From contig VCJN01002508.1 in assembly GCA_006384855.1 (NCBI GenBank), forward strand, positions 124,001 to 188,000: a DNA stretch of 64,000 nt, read 5' to 3'. Below the pieces are notes generated by a model. That model did no database searches and was not told the DNA's origin. It saw only the letters and a list, made by a program, of their open reading frames with translations. The stretch's first letter is position 1. Each line of letters begins with the position of its first letter. Shown one piece after another: positions 21,066 to 33,302 of the stretch. Both the position numbers and the translations under genes were made by a program. The stretch is from Tetraselmis striata. Its lineage: Eukaryota > Chlorophyta > Chlorodendrophyceae > Chlorodendrales > Chlorodendraceae.

Positions 21066-22832
21066 CTAGCTGCCAGCCTTCTTGGCGATGTTCTTGCAGA
21101 GGGAGGTGATCCAGGCCGACATGTTCTCAATCTTGGAGGCGGCATTGGGGGTCGCGCGGCGCGCAAACTCCCGCTGGGCCTCCTCATCCGGCAGCTCCGC
21201 GATGGCCCTGCAGGGCAGCGCCCCATAAGAAAGGGGAGGGGGTTGAGTGAGTGTGATTCAATGTGTGCAAGGGAAGGAGGAAGGGGTGAGAGATAGGGCG
21301 TGGCAACCGAAGTAAGTCCTTGGTTATCTTTGGGTAGCGCCTAGCCAAAGCACGGCACAGCCCGAACATGGAACCGAGGAGGCCGTTTATACGTTTCAGT
21401 GCGCCGGCGCCGGAGGGCACGTTTATATTTGCCTAGTATATGTTTATATCATTTGCACACAAATATGTGAATAGTTTCAAGGATCTAGACTTGCAAAGAT
21501 GGCCCAATCCGCCAAGATATATGGCCTGTAGTCAAGGAGTGTGGTGGGCTGTCTATGGGTATGTCGTCTATATCTGTATGCGGCAGAGGCGCGCACCACA
21601 TCGCCCGCTTGTCCAGCTTCCCCACCATCAGCTTGTTGGCTCTCTGCGCAGCCATGAGCCTGCATTAGCTGTAGGCTGCGAACGGAGAGACCCCCCCCTT
21701 CCCTTCCACATTCACCACATCTTACAATGTCCGAACGCAATAGAAATGAGTGGACAGGCACCCCGCGCAATGCCCCTCTCCCTGGGCAGCACGGCCCCCT
21801 TCCTGGGCTGCACGGCGCACCACTAGCTCTTTCAGCGCCTTCTCCGCAATCGGCCCCAGTTCCGGCTCGCCTGCCCTGCGCTGCACGCGCATGGTTTCGC
21901 GGTGGTCCGCACGCCCCTCCTTGCGCGCCACGTTGGCAGAGCCCCGGGCACGGATTTCCTCCATGCTCAGGTCGCCTGCGTTTAGCCACAGGCGGCTGCA
22001 GTGAGCGCGGGTAGCGCCCCCACCCCCACCCCTGGGGAACTGCAGCTGAGCAAGCACCTCCCTTTGCTACAGGGCAGCCATAATAGCTGCCTGTGAGTCA
22101 GCATCGAGTCAACATAGAGCATGGCAGTAATGCATGCAAGCTGGGGCTGCAGCCGTGCCTGTCCCCCCCCCCCCCCCCCCCCCCCTTTATTTCCTGCCTG
22201 TCATATAGCATTCACCTTGTGCAAAGAGAAAAGTGACGCCTTTGCGCTGCAGTAGCACCCCACCGCTGTTGGTAGCCAGCCACTGCAGCTGCTGCGCGTC
22301 CACAGCCTCCGGCGCCACGCCCGTGAACTTTGCCTTTACCAGCAGATGCGCCGCCAGTAGGTCGCGCAGCGAGTTGGCGTGCGAGTCCTCGGCGCCCTTG
22401 CGCCCAATGGTCAGCAGCGGCCGCGGGATCGAATCCCACAAGCTGCGCAGCTCCTCGGGGCTCAGCTCCTGCGAGCACACAGCAATGCATGTCAGCCTCG
22501 CGGTGTGCCCCCGTCGTCGGCGTCGATTAAATAGGCAGTCAGCACAGCTACAACTCCTGGAGCGGTAGCGGAGGTTCTCTTGGGGGGAGGGAGGGCACCA
22601 CACTGCACTTCAAGCACCCGGCACCAAAAGCAACTTCTGCATTGTCAGCTGGGGCCGCGCCTACCTCTGCAGCGCTCGCAGCGCAAGCGATTGGGCGCCT
22701 CGACACCAGTACGCGCGCGAGCCTGCTCGCGAGGCAAGTGGCGGCGCGCAGGGGCGGACGTCCGCATGCGAGCAGGCCCTGAGGCGACCTGCGACGGCGG
22801 CAAGGCGCTGTCCTGTTTAGGTGGCGTCTCAT
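21066..22832 (-). CDS. Plastid CRM-domain (YhbY-like) RNA-binding protein, 5 exons
   Basis: Minus-strand exons: 22832-22665, 22468-22217, about 21976-21802, about 21659-21594, and 21207-21066 (TAG). Exon 1 is an Arg/Ala-rich transit peptide (MRRHLNRTAPCRRRRSPQ). Exon 2 is the CRM domain: LSPEELRSLWDSIPRPLLTI, GRKGAEDSHANSLRDLLAAH, LLVKAKF and NSGGVLLQRKGVTFLFA. CRM domains bind RNA, and in plastids they act in group II intron splicing and ribosome assembly. The remaining exons form a basic, helical tail (EEIRARGSANVARKEGRADH; NKLMVGKLDKRAM; AWITSLCKNIAKKAGS). The total is about 260 residues with a single CRM domain, smaller than plant CRS1/CAF proteins and closer to the single-domain class. 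Donors of the third and fourth exons are approximate. Confidence 0.75.
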
Positions 22833-23342
22833 ACATCGGCAAGTCTCGAGTATCTGGAGTTGGGGCAGCAGCCGTCATACCTCGCGCGGACCCGGTGACG
22901 GTTCTGATCTGCTGTGTCGCGGCATACAAGTTGGGAACACGCTTGCGCCATCGCGCACGCGGTAGTTGACGGCGGCCTGCGCCGCTGTAGTGGCGCAGCG
23001 GCAGTCAGCCGCGCGTTGGATAACACTGTCACCACGGGCGTGGCATACGGGGAAAGCATATCGGCGCACCGGCGCTGCCCCTAAGCCTACGTACGAACGG
23101 GAGTTTGTGTCGGACAGTGTCGTCGGCGGTAAAGCTACTGGGTGTCGGAGACGAGGTGCTGCCGCGCAACGAGGTCGGCGGGGGGCGGCGTCGGGTGGGC
23201 TCGCACCGCTAAGTCGCAAAAAAATATATATAAGGTAATCCTTACAGTCCAACCGGAATTAACTACTGATATCTAATTAGACCGCCTGCGGCCTGCGCTG
23301 GCTTCTGAGACTGAGACCGCCTGCTGAGTTCCGCAGCCCGGA
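22833..23342. other. Intergenic DNA, no gene seen
   Basis: It lies upstream of the CRM gene and left of the SINE. No supportable exon. Confidence 0.3.
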
Positions 23343-23354
23343 TACCCTGTAGGT

Positions 23355-23603
23355 ACATCCCTTGTCCGCTCGGTAGAGCGGTCGTCTCGTGTGCGAGAGG
23401 TACCGGGTTCGATTCCTGGCCGATGTATTTCGGCAATATCGGCCCGGCGTGTCCCGGGTTTCCTCGGTTGATGCATTAGCCCTTCGGGGTTCGAATGAGG
23501 CAATGGTCTATGGGCTATGCCAGACCTACGACTGCAGTTGGCGCACGAGGTCAAGTGCTGGGGCGGCTTCGGCCGATGTCCCGGGGCGAACTTTACTTTA
23601 CTT
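23355..23603 (+). mobile_element. tRNA-derived SINE with 12-bp target-site duplication
   Basis: The 5' part reads like a tRNA: CCGCTCGGTAGAGCGG is the D arm with the A box, GGGTTCGATTCC the B box, and ACATC at the start pairs with GATGT at the end of the tRNA-like part. A tRNA-unrelated body follows, with a second TTCGAAT element and a tail of CTTTA repeats. TACCCTGTAGGT flanks it at 23343-23354 and 23604-23615. The intact duplication and box elements suggest a fairly recent copy. Green algal genomes are known to hold tRNA-derived SINEs, but whether this is one of the described families needs a database comparison. Confidence 0.85.
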
Positions 23604-23615
23604 TACCCTGTAGGT

Positions 23616-25575
23616 TTCTGCAGCATGCAGTTTCGCCGGCACAAAAGATTTCCTGGGACTTTATTTGGTCCCAGGTCGGGGAATGTGATGACGAGTTTAC
23701 GATAATCCTTAGTACGAGCAGATATATAACTCGAGTAATCAGCTAGCTCGTCTATCCCTATATCTAAATCTCATCTACACCCCTCCACATAAGTCCGGGT
23801 TTTGCATTTTCGATCGCAAAGCGCATGCATGGGCGAGGATCACGCCGGCTGCATGTGCATACATGCTAACTACAGTGGGAATAGTTCGGGCGAACGCCTA
23901 TTGTGCGCTTTATACCCACCCGCGCGACAACACGACCATTTGTGGGCGCCCTTTCAAAAACTCGAAATCATTGCATGGTGCGTTGGCGCCATAAAGTTGT
24001 GGGTTGCGCCAACCGTCCAAACCTATGGAAATAGCGCCACTCGTCGCACCAAACTCGGTGGATACGGGCCTTGGCATAAGTTGCACACACCGTGCGTGTA
24101 GGCCACTGAAAGCATGTCGCTATAGGCACGACGTGACACCCCAACGTCAAGTTGGCCACTGTGGGGAGCAGTTTTGGGGTGAAAATGCTGATGTTTCTGT
24201 GGCGAACGCACGTAGGAGAGGCGCTCGATGGCCCCCTTGGCGTAGGGCAATGCTCTACTATGGGGGCGCGGGGTGGAATGCCAGTTGCACCGTTTCGTGG
24301 GCGGGGTGGCGCGGTAGGTAGGGGCGTGGATTTTGATTAATATGAAATTCCTTGAAAAATGCTGTGGAAAATGGCATTTTGGCTAGTAGATGTGTGTATC
24401 GCTAGGAGGTGGCACATGCCAAGTGTTGGTGGTCCGTGGTCATCCACATACATAACGCTCTCGCGCAACTGAGCATGGGGCTTAGACACGCACTTGGCGC
24501 AAAGCCACGCGCCCGATATGGGTGGGCACATGAGGCAGTGAGGGGCAACTTGGATGATCATCTTTGGGGATTTTTTCCGGAGACCCAAAAAAACGATTTT
24601 GTGATTATGGAAGAGTGTTCCCGACGCAGAATTGAACGAGGAATCGCGTGATATTTTTAAAAAAAATTCTGAGCAAACCCTGAGGAGTTATAGCGTTTTG
24701 AAGCCAAGGGGGTGTTGCTGCGCGTGGCCGACACTGATGCCATGCCAGTATCGCAACGCGACATGCACTGGCCGCCGCCCACACGGCTGCACCCCAACCA
24801 AATGCACCCGAGCCCCTCGCCAATGTGTTTCCTCACGCGTTCATGGCCATCCCGCCGTTTGGTTGTCTATTCACGCGCGTCGGCGTGTGCGTGATACCGA
24901 CCCCTACGTTCAGGTACCCTAGACTTGTGAAGTCTTGAGACTGCCGAAAAGGGACCCCAAACTTATGTGCAGGGGTGTATCTGCCGGACTCACTGCAGGC
25001 TTCTTCAGGAGCATACAACTGCTAACGGTGTACCCGTACATGTAGTACAAGCAATCTCAGTCAGGAGATATTAGGGCGACACATAAGGCCATTACATCTT
25101 GATTTGTCGTTTTAGGTGCCCGCCCCCTTTTTCTGAGCACTTTTTTTATCTCCTGCTGCATCCACATGTACTACAAAGTACTGTCAAAAGCGCTGCAAAA
25201 GATGCAATTGGGCGGTTATATAATTGAATGGATGGTGATGTCATGCAAGCACACGTTGGGCGGCAAGCTATTGCCTTAGGGATAACATGCACAAAAGATG
25301 ACAATTATGAAGAAAAACCACGCTATTACAGTGTGGAAGTATAAACACTCTGCCCCCCGGCCAAAGCCTACCTATCGTATGCCGACATCGCAGTTTCGAG
25401 GGTGGCGAGATAAGCGAACACGATGGGCGACCTGCCCTTCGTCGTCCAGTTGCCGTTGCCGCGGAGCAGTAGCTTATGTAGTATATTTGCAGCTTTACCG
25501 GGATCCGGCTCGTTTGCGTGCTTGCCCATTTCAAACTTGCCGCCGAAGACTCGTTCTAGACAATCGTCGGGGGGG

Positions 25576-25611
<36 letters not shown>

Positions 25612-26960
25612 CTTTTGCATCTGCGCCCATACCCCGCCGTTCTTTTTGTGATTCTCGGGTGAGCTGCACGGGAAAAGCGCGAGGTGCGCATGCTGCACAT
25701 CAACACATACAAACAGTTTGGGGGGGGAAGCTAGGGCCCCCACACACGGAATGCTCGCCGGCACCAAGACAGCTCTAAAATGCTCCGAAACTAGTGCTGA
25801 AGCCGTCGCCGGAAAGCACCGCACGGCCACTGCGTCGCTGGGACATCACCCAGCGGGTATGTTATTGTCGGCATGCATGTGCAAAGGGCTGGCGGGGCAG
25901 CAGCTCGGCGGCAGCAAGCGGCGATGAGTGTTGCACGTTGAATTTGCTTCGAAATCAAGAATTCATAACACGGAATGATGGCACCGCCACCGCATCGCGC
26001 GGCACAGCCGCTCATGCGTTTGCTGGACGACTCTCAACATGGTTAGTATCAAGAATCAGCACTAGAACAACCGCACCAAGCCCGCAGCACCGCCAGGTGC
26101 TTTCTGCTGGGTCGCCAGGGCACTACTCAACGCTTGTTCTCTCAATTTTTCCCATCCCCTCCGCATGTTAGTGGCTTACCATAGGCAGTTGGGGTGGGGA
26201 AGAGGCATGGTGCATCGCGTTGTTGTTGGAAGTGCATGCCACATGTCACAATGAATTGCATAGTATGTCGCAGTAAATAAAGTACTTGAAAATCATTACA
26301 AACAAACCAGAGGGGGGCTCAAAATAGAGGGGGGTGTGACCTAAACCAGGTCATTTTGTCGGAATGGCCTTATGTATCGTATAAATGTCAAACTGTCAAC
26401 AAATAACCTCCGAGCATGTCGCCGTCAGGCCGAACTCCGTCGCTTTTCTCCACGACGGCTTGAATCGACGCATGTTGTCGATAGATGCTGACGCATACCG
26501 ACAGGACGCCACCAATGAGTTTAAGGGGCATGGTGGGGGTGGCTGCGGTGAGAGTGGGTGTTGTGATGCCCAATGGTGGCCCGCGGCTAGGGTTCTGCGG
26601 CGGGTGATGTCGAATGGGGCCTCTAAAACCGACGTGGCGTCGCCAAGGATAGCGCCCACGAAAACATGGGGCCGGGTGCGGTTGTACGCGTCGCGACGGC
26701 TTCTCCAGTACAGTACTAAGTACTGTTTGGGATTCAGCATCTTGTTTTGCCAATATCCAGTCTTACCCCCCCCCCCCCTTTTTCTGAGGGAGAAAGAGGC
26801 AGCTAAAACAACAAATCTAATTGTGATGGCCAAGTAAGATTATGGCTAAGGCGGCCAGTAAGAATTGTAAGTATGTTTTAGGTACCCCCCCCCCCCCTTT
26901 GGTCGGAGCCCCCCCCCCCCCCTCCATAAAATTTGTAACTGGTTGATGTACTGTACAAAG
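23616..26960. other. Long intergenic stretch without a recognised gene
   Basis: I found no exon series or conserved motif here. It includes a G tract of about 50 bases (25562-25612, interrupted by one C near its start), poly-C tracts at about 26766, 26885 and 26910, and AT-rich patches (24340-24660, 25080-25260). The 3' end of DIRS-B must lie somewhere left of 26970 but I cannot place it. Confidence 0.4.
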
Positions 26961-26969
26961 TACTATCAG

Positions 26970-27623
26970 CATCAATGTCCAAGGGAAAAGTGTTGCAATT
27001 GTCCAAATATTGTGTAGGGGGCAGCAGCTGCCACACACGTAGGTATAGTACCCGATCCACTTAGCGCGTGTCCCTCGTTGTGGTTGATGGCCCATCCATC
27101 TAGCCACCGGCATGCATCCGCCGGCAAACTCTGACAGGCGGCATCAAAGTACCGCAAGAGCTGTGCGATGCCCGGATGCACTAAGGTTGGCAGCTGGCAC
27201 AGTAATCTTGCGTTCGCATCGGCGCCACGCTGGCCCTTCCGCTGACGCTATAGTGTAGGAGGATTCCGCCGTCCGGTGCGGTTACGAGGTCGCCTATATG
27301 GCACTCAACTCCCGCGCCACCCCAGCATGAACACAAACAGAGCACAACCGTTGCCAGGCTGGCGCGGAACAACTCCACGCGCCACTGTACCGGGAATGAC
27401 CTTGGCCCATGTCTGGCTCAGCTCGGACTGTAAAGTTTTCTCCAGGGTAAGAGCATTGAGCACAACCATGTCTTGCGGGCAAGAGGACCCGGGTCAACTT
27501 CAGGAGCAGCGACACTTGCGACTCGGCCATACCCTTGCGAACCCTGTCAACAAGCTCGCCCGGCGCCATCGGCTCCCGGCCGTGGTCGTTGAAGAACGCG
27601 TGGACCGCTGAGAAGTAGGGTTG
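26970..27623 (-). pseudogene. DIRS-B tyrosine recombinase, main part (decayed)
   Basis: The minus strand reads VQPYFSAVHAFFNDHGREPM then PGELVDRVRKGMAESQ (about 27620-27500), matching the core-binding region of DIRS-type tyrosine recombinases. Several frame changes follow. Near the end are WLDGWAINHNEG and TIPTCVAAAAPYTIFGQLQH (about 27120-26990), which resemble the C-terminal GGW and FFGWL regions of these enzymes. Frameshifts and missing catalytic residues make it a relic. The N-terminal part of the same gene lies at 47317-47470, across the inserted large element. Confidence 0.6.
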
Positions 27624-27978
27624 AACAGTAATGCAACCTATTTTGCACCGAGGCACGCGGTGCATTGTGGTTAGGTCTGAATCAGGGTTTGGGGGCAGCA
27701 GCGGGATTGAAAGCTAATATGAATGACAGTTGGTTCATTTTGTGCTAAGTCGGGGAAACCAATTCCGTCCAAACAAGGACAAATCAAAAGAGTGAAGGAA
27801 ACGGGATGGTTACAAGAAGTTTGCGCCACCGGGGGCTGAAACTCTGTCCAAACTGGGACAAAAAAAGTGCGGGGGCCGTGATGTCTACAAGTAGTTTGTG
27901 CCGTCCGGGGCTGAAACTGTGTCAAAGCCGGGACAAAACATATGAGCGGCTAATTTTGCGGAATTGTACTACATATCA
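27624..27978. repeat. Left end of the large element with GGGACAAAA motifs
   Basis: The terminal inverted repeat is followed by GGGACAAAA at 27855-27863 and 27930-27938, plus a related GGACAAAT near 27778. The motif is the core of the 24-bp minisatellite units (GGGACGAAA on the same strand). The stretch holds no coding exon and lies between the end and the stop of the leftward gene. Confidence 0.6.
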
Positions 27979-30782
27979 TCATCTTCGATCACATAATCCC
28001 CTCGGCGCTCTGCCGCCTCTTGCCTCCTGACGCTCTGCGAACTCCTCTGCCACGGTCATTGGATGGGGTAGACCCGGCCACTTCTCGAAGTCATTTGGAC
28101 GCAATCTTTGAGTCCTGTCCCATGGCTTCTCTTTGAACCATGAGGTCATCCTGGACTTCATCCCATCGATTTGCGTCTTCTGGTTGTCAATGAGGATCGT
28201 CTTCAAGTTCCTGTGTGTGAACGAGTAGCTATGATCCATATGGTCCCACCACACGGAAAAGGCCGCAGCGACCTGGAAAAGGCGTGGCAAACCGCACAAG
28301 GCGTTAATTTTTTTATGTTGATCCCATTAAGACACTCACCCGGGTTGCACCCCTCACGCACCGCGGTTGTCCCGGTTCCGGCTGTGACGTCGACGATTGT
28401 TGTCCCGTCTGTTGCCGCCATCTTAAGGTGCTTGGCGAAGAGAGCGATAGGCTTTTGGTACTTGTTCACCGTCTGTCTGTTCTCGTCCTTCAATTTCGCA
28501 CTGTCTTTGAAGTGACCCAACATGATGGATGTAGAGAACCTGGAAAGGCACAACCGGCTTAGCGAGTAAATAAATACAAGCCGGCTATTTTCCACGGATC
28601 AAATCTCACCTTCGGGGATCATCGAAACGGATGTTGTCAGCTACGATGCTTGGCGGGGGCTTCCTGACGTAGAGGTAGTACTCAGCGTCGTGACGCAGAG
28701 AGCTGCCCATCTTCATCCCGCAATCCTTGGCCCAAGTCAGGACGTGATAGATGAGGTCCTCAGCTTGTTTTTGTACGGCTGTGATTGCAGATCCAAGTTG
28801 CTGGTCCGAGAGGTGAATGAAGAAATGGCACCCATCGAGAGCAGTGTGGACGTCAGAAGATCCAGTCAGGATATTCAACTGCCTGCGCGGGGTATAATCG
28901 GGAATGAGAGAAATGAAAGCACAGTCATCTACGCACCGGGGTTGTGGGGGTGTCTTGCCTGGCGAAAGCAAACACGTCGTTGAAGTCGTCCGTACCCCAC
29001 GCAGCATCCTTTGAGTCCCATGTGTGCGAACAAGCTCCGAAAAGCGCGTCGGCAATGAAGACTGTTGCCTTTCTGGCGCGAACTGCCGACATGGCGTCCG
29101 CGACGGCTTGTTTTGTCGCGGGAGCGTTGAAGTTCCCCTCCACAATGCAAGTCTTGCAAAGCTCCGTGTTCAACCAGACCTTGTCATCCTTGTCGACCTC
29201 ATGGCCCTTGGGCATCACCGGAAGTTTCTCGGCCTATGTATATTAGAAAATCGATTCGGGTTAATAGCTCACAATGAAAATTCAGAAGAGCATTTGTGGT
29301 TGCACAAGATCTTAGTTACCTTCATCGATATCCACAGCTCATTAAAAACATTCGGAGCGGAAACCGCGATAAGCTCCGGCGCACATGCCAGAAGAGCAAA
29401 CTCTGTGAAGAAGGAGATGACCAAGTCCGGCATATGATCCTTGATGCGATACGCCTCACTCATGATGGTGGTGTTGTTGGCTGCGATATGCTCTCGAACT
29501 GGTAGTGGTGTGAGACAATCGGCGGATTTCATGTCCCCCCATCTGGCAGGAGGGGTCAGCAAGACCATCAACGGACCGGAGCGATGAGCACCTTTGAACA
29601 AATCCTGGAACTTTCTGGGGAAGCCTGTTGGGCCGAGGTCATCAACCTTGGCCCGGAACTTGGTGATGGCGTCAAGGCGAGCGGCCGCTTGCTGGTCCGA
29701 CACTTTGTGTTGCACATCCCATTCGATGATGTGGTCCGAGAGATATTTCCCCCAATTCCTGGCCGGTTCGTCCGGCGTCAGCAGTTGGATTGCCTCCCTT
29801 CCCTTGGCCGTGTCAATGGCATTCATGAGCTTGATGCTTGCTCGACGCAAGAGATCGCGAAACCTCCAGGTCTCAATCATCGCGAGCCACTCCGCGTTGG
29901 TGTGCGTAACGGCCATGGGGCCATTGTCGCCGGCATGCTTTATGTCATCCACCGGCTCGTAGAGGCTCGGGGTCACACTGTGCTCGCCTTGGATGAGCAG
30001 TCCAACCACCAGGTACATCTGGCCCACATGGAGATCCGTGCTGTCGCTCTGCTTGGCAAGAGACGGCTCGTCTAGCAAGGGCGCATGGGGTCCAAAGCCA
30101 ACATCCTGGGTCGAAAACCAAACTTCAGTACGGAGAAAGGAATGATAGTATTCCATGTGATTAAGACATTGGGGTCGGTCGCAACTTACCTCCATGAGGG
30201 CGACTCGGAAGTGAGCTCTGTCTTTGCCGAAGCCGTACTTCTTGTTATCGAGGATTGCATTGATAGGCTTCCGAATTGCTTCGTAAACCTTCATCACTTC
30301 CTTCTGGGTGAGTTGCCTGCCGCAATTGAGACGCTTGACTCTATCCAGTTCTTGCTGGTAGTACACAAATAGGTCAATGAGTTTGGTTCTGGCTTCGTCC
30401 CATCCTCGAACCCCGAGGTCCACATGCCGGTTGGCTTCAGAAATCTGCTCAAGGGGCTCAAAAACACTGCGCAAATCAATTGTCAGAATCTAGCAGCATT
30501 AACACGATAAATTTTCATTATGTACGCAGCTTACCGTTGTGGGCGCGAGCAGAGGTCAATCAAATTTGAGAACTCGCTTCTCTTCTCATCTTTGATGCCG
30601 ATCTTCTCAAGTTCAACTTGAAGAACTTCAGACTTCTTGAACTCCTTCACGACTCTGATTTGCGGAAGGGCCCTAAAGCCGGGGCGAGTTGCACCCTGAT
30701 CTGCATACCAGCTCTCGAAACATCTGCGAAGGTTCTGCAGAAACACTTGCACCGATTTCAAAATTCAGAACGATTATACCTC

Positions 30783-31100
30783 GATGACAAACCGTTTCGT
30801 CCCGCTGATGACAGAACGTTTCGTCCCACTTATGACAGGCCGTTTCGTCCCACTGATGACAAACCGTTTTGTCCCGCTGATGACAGGCCGTTTCGTCCCA
30901 CTGATGACATACCGTTTCGTCCCACTGATGACAGACCGTTTCGGCCCACTGATGACATACCGTTTCGTCCCACTGATGACAGATTGTTTTGTCCCGTTGA
31001 TGACAGACCGTTTCGTCCCACTGATGACATACCGTTTCGTCCCACTGATGACATACCGTTTCGTCCCACTGATGACAAACCGTTTCGTCCCACTGACATA
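30783..31100. repeat. 24-bp minisatellite array A (about 13 units) in intron of gene 1
   Basis: Units start ACCGTTTCGTCCCACTGATG and close with ACAG, ACAT or ACAA. The array lies in the intron between exons ending 31346 and beginning 30735. As the unit is 8 codons, open frames appear on both strands (FVPLMTDR, VISGTKRS) and are not genes. Confidence 0.85.
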
Positions 31101-32949
31101 TATTTTTAACCCGCTGACGACAGAACGACTTTTGGCACACTTTACGCCTATTTGTGCGCTCATACTCTCCAGAGGACACTACGTACACCGGAAAGGACAC
31201 TGAGAAATTCTCGGCGGACAGGGAAGGATTCCTCTGAATAACAAATGCAAGAAATGGATGTCAGTAAGTTGCATTGTGTATTGATTTAGATTTGTCTACA
31301 CATATTTGATCCGGATAGGTACAACATGTCGCGATAGGCTTTTACCTTGTAGCTTTGCGCCACCATATTGCAGTCTTGCAGCTTTGGGGATCGGAATTCA
31401 AATGCCGGCGGCGGAGCGACGAACTTATCGGATGGGAAGCTGAAAATGTGAGGCAGCCCCATATCCTTGTCGACGACGAGGTTGACTCTGTCAGCGTATA
31501 ACGTGTTGATGTCGCCACCGTGAGATGTCTTCACCTCTGGATCAGCAATCTCGACTCTGAGGTGGCCGTAAGAGATCAAGTCGACGGCACCGGTGTTGTA
31601 GAAGCCATTCAAGGCCGGCGGGACGGCCAACGTGTCGACGTATGGAAGCGCGTTCTTAAAATCCTTGTCAATGTTGGCCAAGTCATCGATGTCAATCTCA
31701 CCAGACGCGAAACATGTCAGCGCATGCGACAGCACATTGCGTTCGACCAAAGTCCATGCGTAGTAAGACTGGAACCGCGGCTGGAAGCAGAGTGACGGTT
31801 CGATCGCGTGGAGTAGCAACCTCTCAAAGCTGACATCGATCCTGAACTCCTTGTGCACTGTCAAGCGATAAGGTTCAAGAGAGATCTGCGGTAAAAAGCA
31901 TAAGAATATTAATACTTATTAATACACGACATTGACACGAATTCAGAGACATTATAAGCTTTACTCACCCCGTAGTTTCCGGCCGAGTGCAGCTCGACGT
32001 CCTTGATCTTTCCGATACACGCGAGAAGTGGCCCCTTTGGATCATCGAAAAAGTCCTTGCCAGTCAGCAGGCTCGCCTTGTGCAATTCAATGTACAAATA
32101 GATCTGTACCTCAGCACTTGTGTTCTTGAGCCAGTGGATGGTCCAGCTCCTTGAGGTAAAGTCGATGTAGGAGTCATGTTCTTAGGATCCGTCCCTCTCG
32201 TCAAAGAAGTCGTCGTAAGAGGCGACCGTCATCAGCTTTGTCTTCCTCTCGGGTCCAGGAGTGCCGGTGATGTCGAGAGCTTGCTTACGCCTCTCTGCCG
32301 CCCGTTGCCTCTGTTCTTCCTCTGTGCCGAAGACCTCTTCATCCGTGCACATACTGGGGAATTCAGGAACCCTTCTTCTCGGTACCTCGGCAAGAGATGT
32401 TCGAGAACCAAAGGCTCCAGAACCGGACGCTTGCCCGGTAGTCTGCGCTGGAGTCTCGAGCTCGGGCTCTGGCTCCAATTCAGGCTCCGGTCAAGCCGAG
32501 TGGGCTCGGGCTCCGGCTCGGGCTCCATCTGAGTGGGCGCAGTTTCAGGCTCATGCTGAGGCTCTGGCTCGGGCTCATTGGGCTCTGTTTCAGGCTCCGG
32601 CTCGGGCTCCGGCTCCGGCTCAGTGTGCTCTATTTCAGGCTCAGGCTCAGGCTCTGTTTCCGGTACTTGAGGCGGGCCTTTAGACAAAGAAGAGCCTTGA
32701 TTCGGGGAACCTGTAAAGAATGAGTAGAGAGTACTCAACACACCTGCAGTGGGCGTCACGATTAACTACTGAACGGTATCGCCATACACATCAAAGCCAA
32801 TCGTGAATTTCTTACCTGAGGATCCCGATCTACCAGCTGCTTCCGACGCGGTTGCCTGCGCCAATTGACCTGTTGGAACGTCAGATAACTCACTGACGAG
32901 AAATTAATCGAAGGGAGTGAGAAGGCAGGGATTGATACTTTTAGTCACC

Positions 32950-33302
32950 ATTACATGGAGTCACAATCGTCTCTGAAACCTTTTCTTTTCCCTTGGATTC
33001 CTTTGAAGCTTGAGTCGCTACTGGCTCATGTGCGCGTCCTTTCGAACCTGTCAACACACATGATTTCAAACAATGTCAATATGACACAGTGAACTCACAA
33101 AAATCATATGATTGGAGAGGCAATTACCTGGAGTCACAATCGTCTCTGAAACCTTTTCTTTTCCCTTGGATTCCTTTGAAGCTTGAGTCGCTACTGGCTC
33201 ATGTGCGCGTCCTTTCGAACCTGTCAACACACATGATTTCAAAAAATATCAATATATATGACACAGTGCACTCACAAAAATCATAGGATTGGAGAGGCGA
33301 GG
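32950..33302 (-). repeat. Tandem duplication of one exon plus intron in gene 1
   Basis: A block of about 176 bp occurs twice (about 32955-33123 and 33131-33302), differing by a few bases. Each contains an exon coding for SKGRAHEPVATQASKESKGK plus a following KVSETIV segment, and the adjacent intron. The downstream copy has lost the AG before its donor (CCATGTAAT instead of CCAGGTAAT). Confidence 0.7.

Noticed and set aside
23360-23440. A functional tRNA gene
   Set aside because: It is followed by a SINE body and CTTTA tail and is flanked by a target-site duplication, and the anticodon arm does not fold well.
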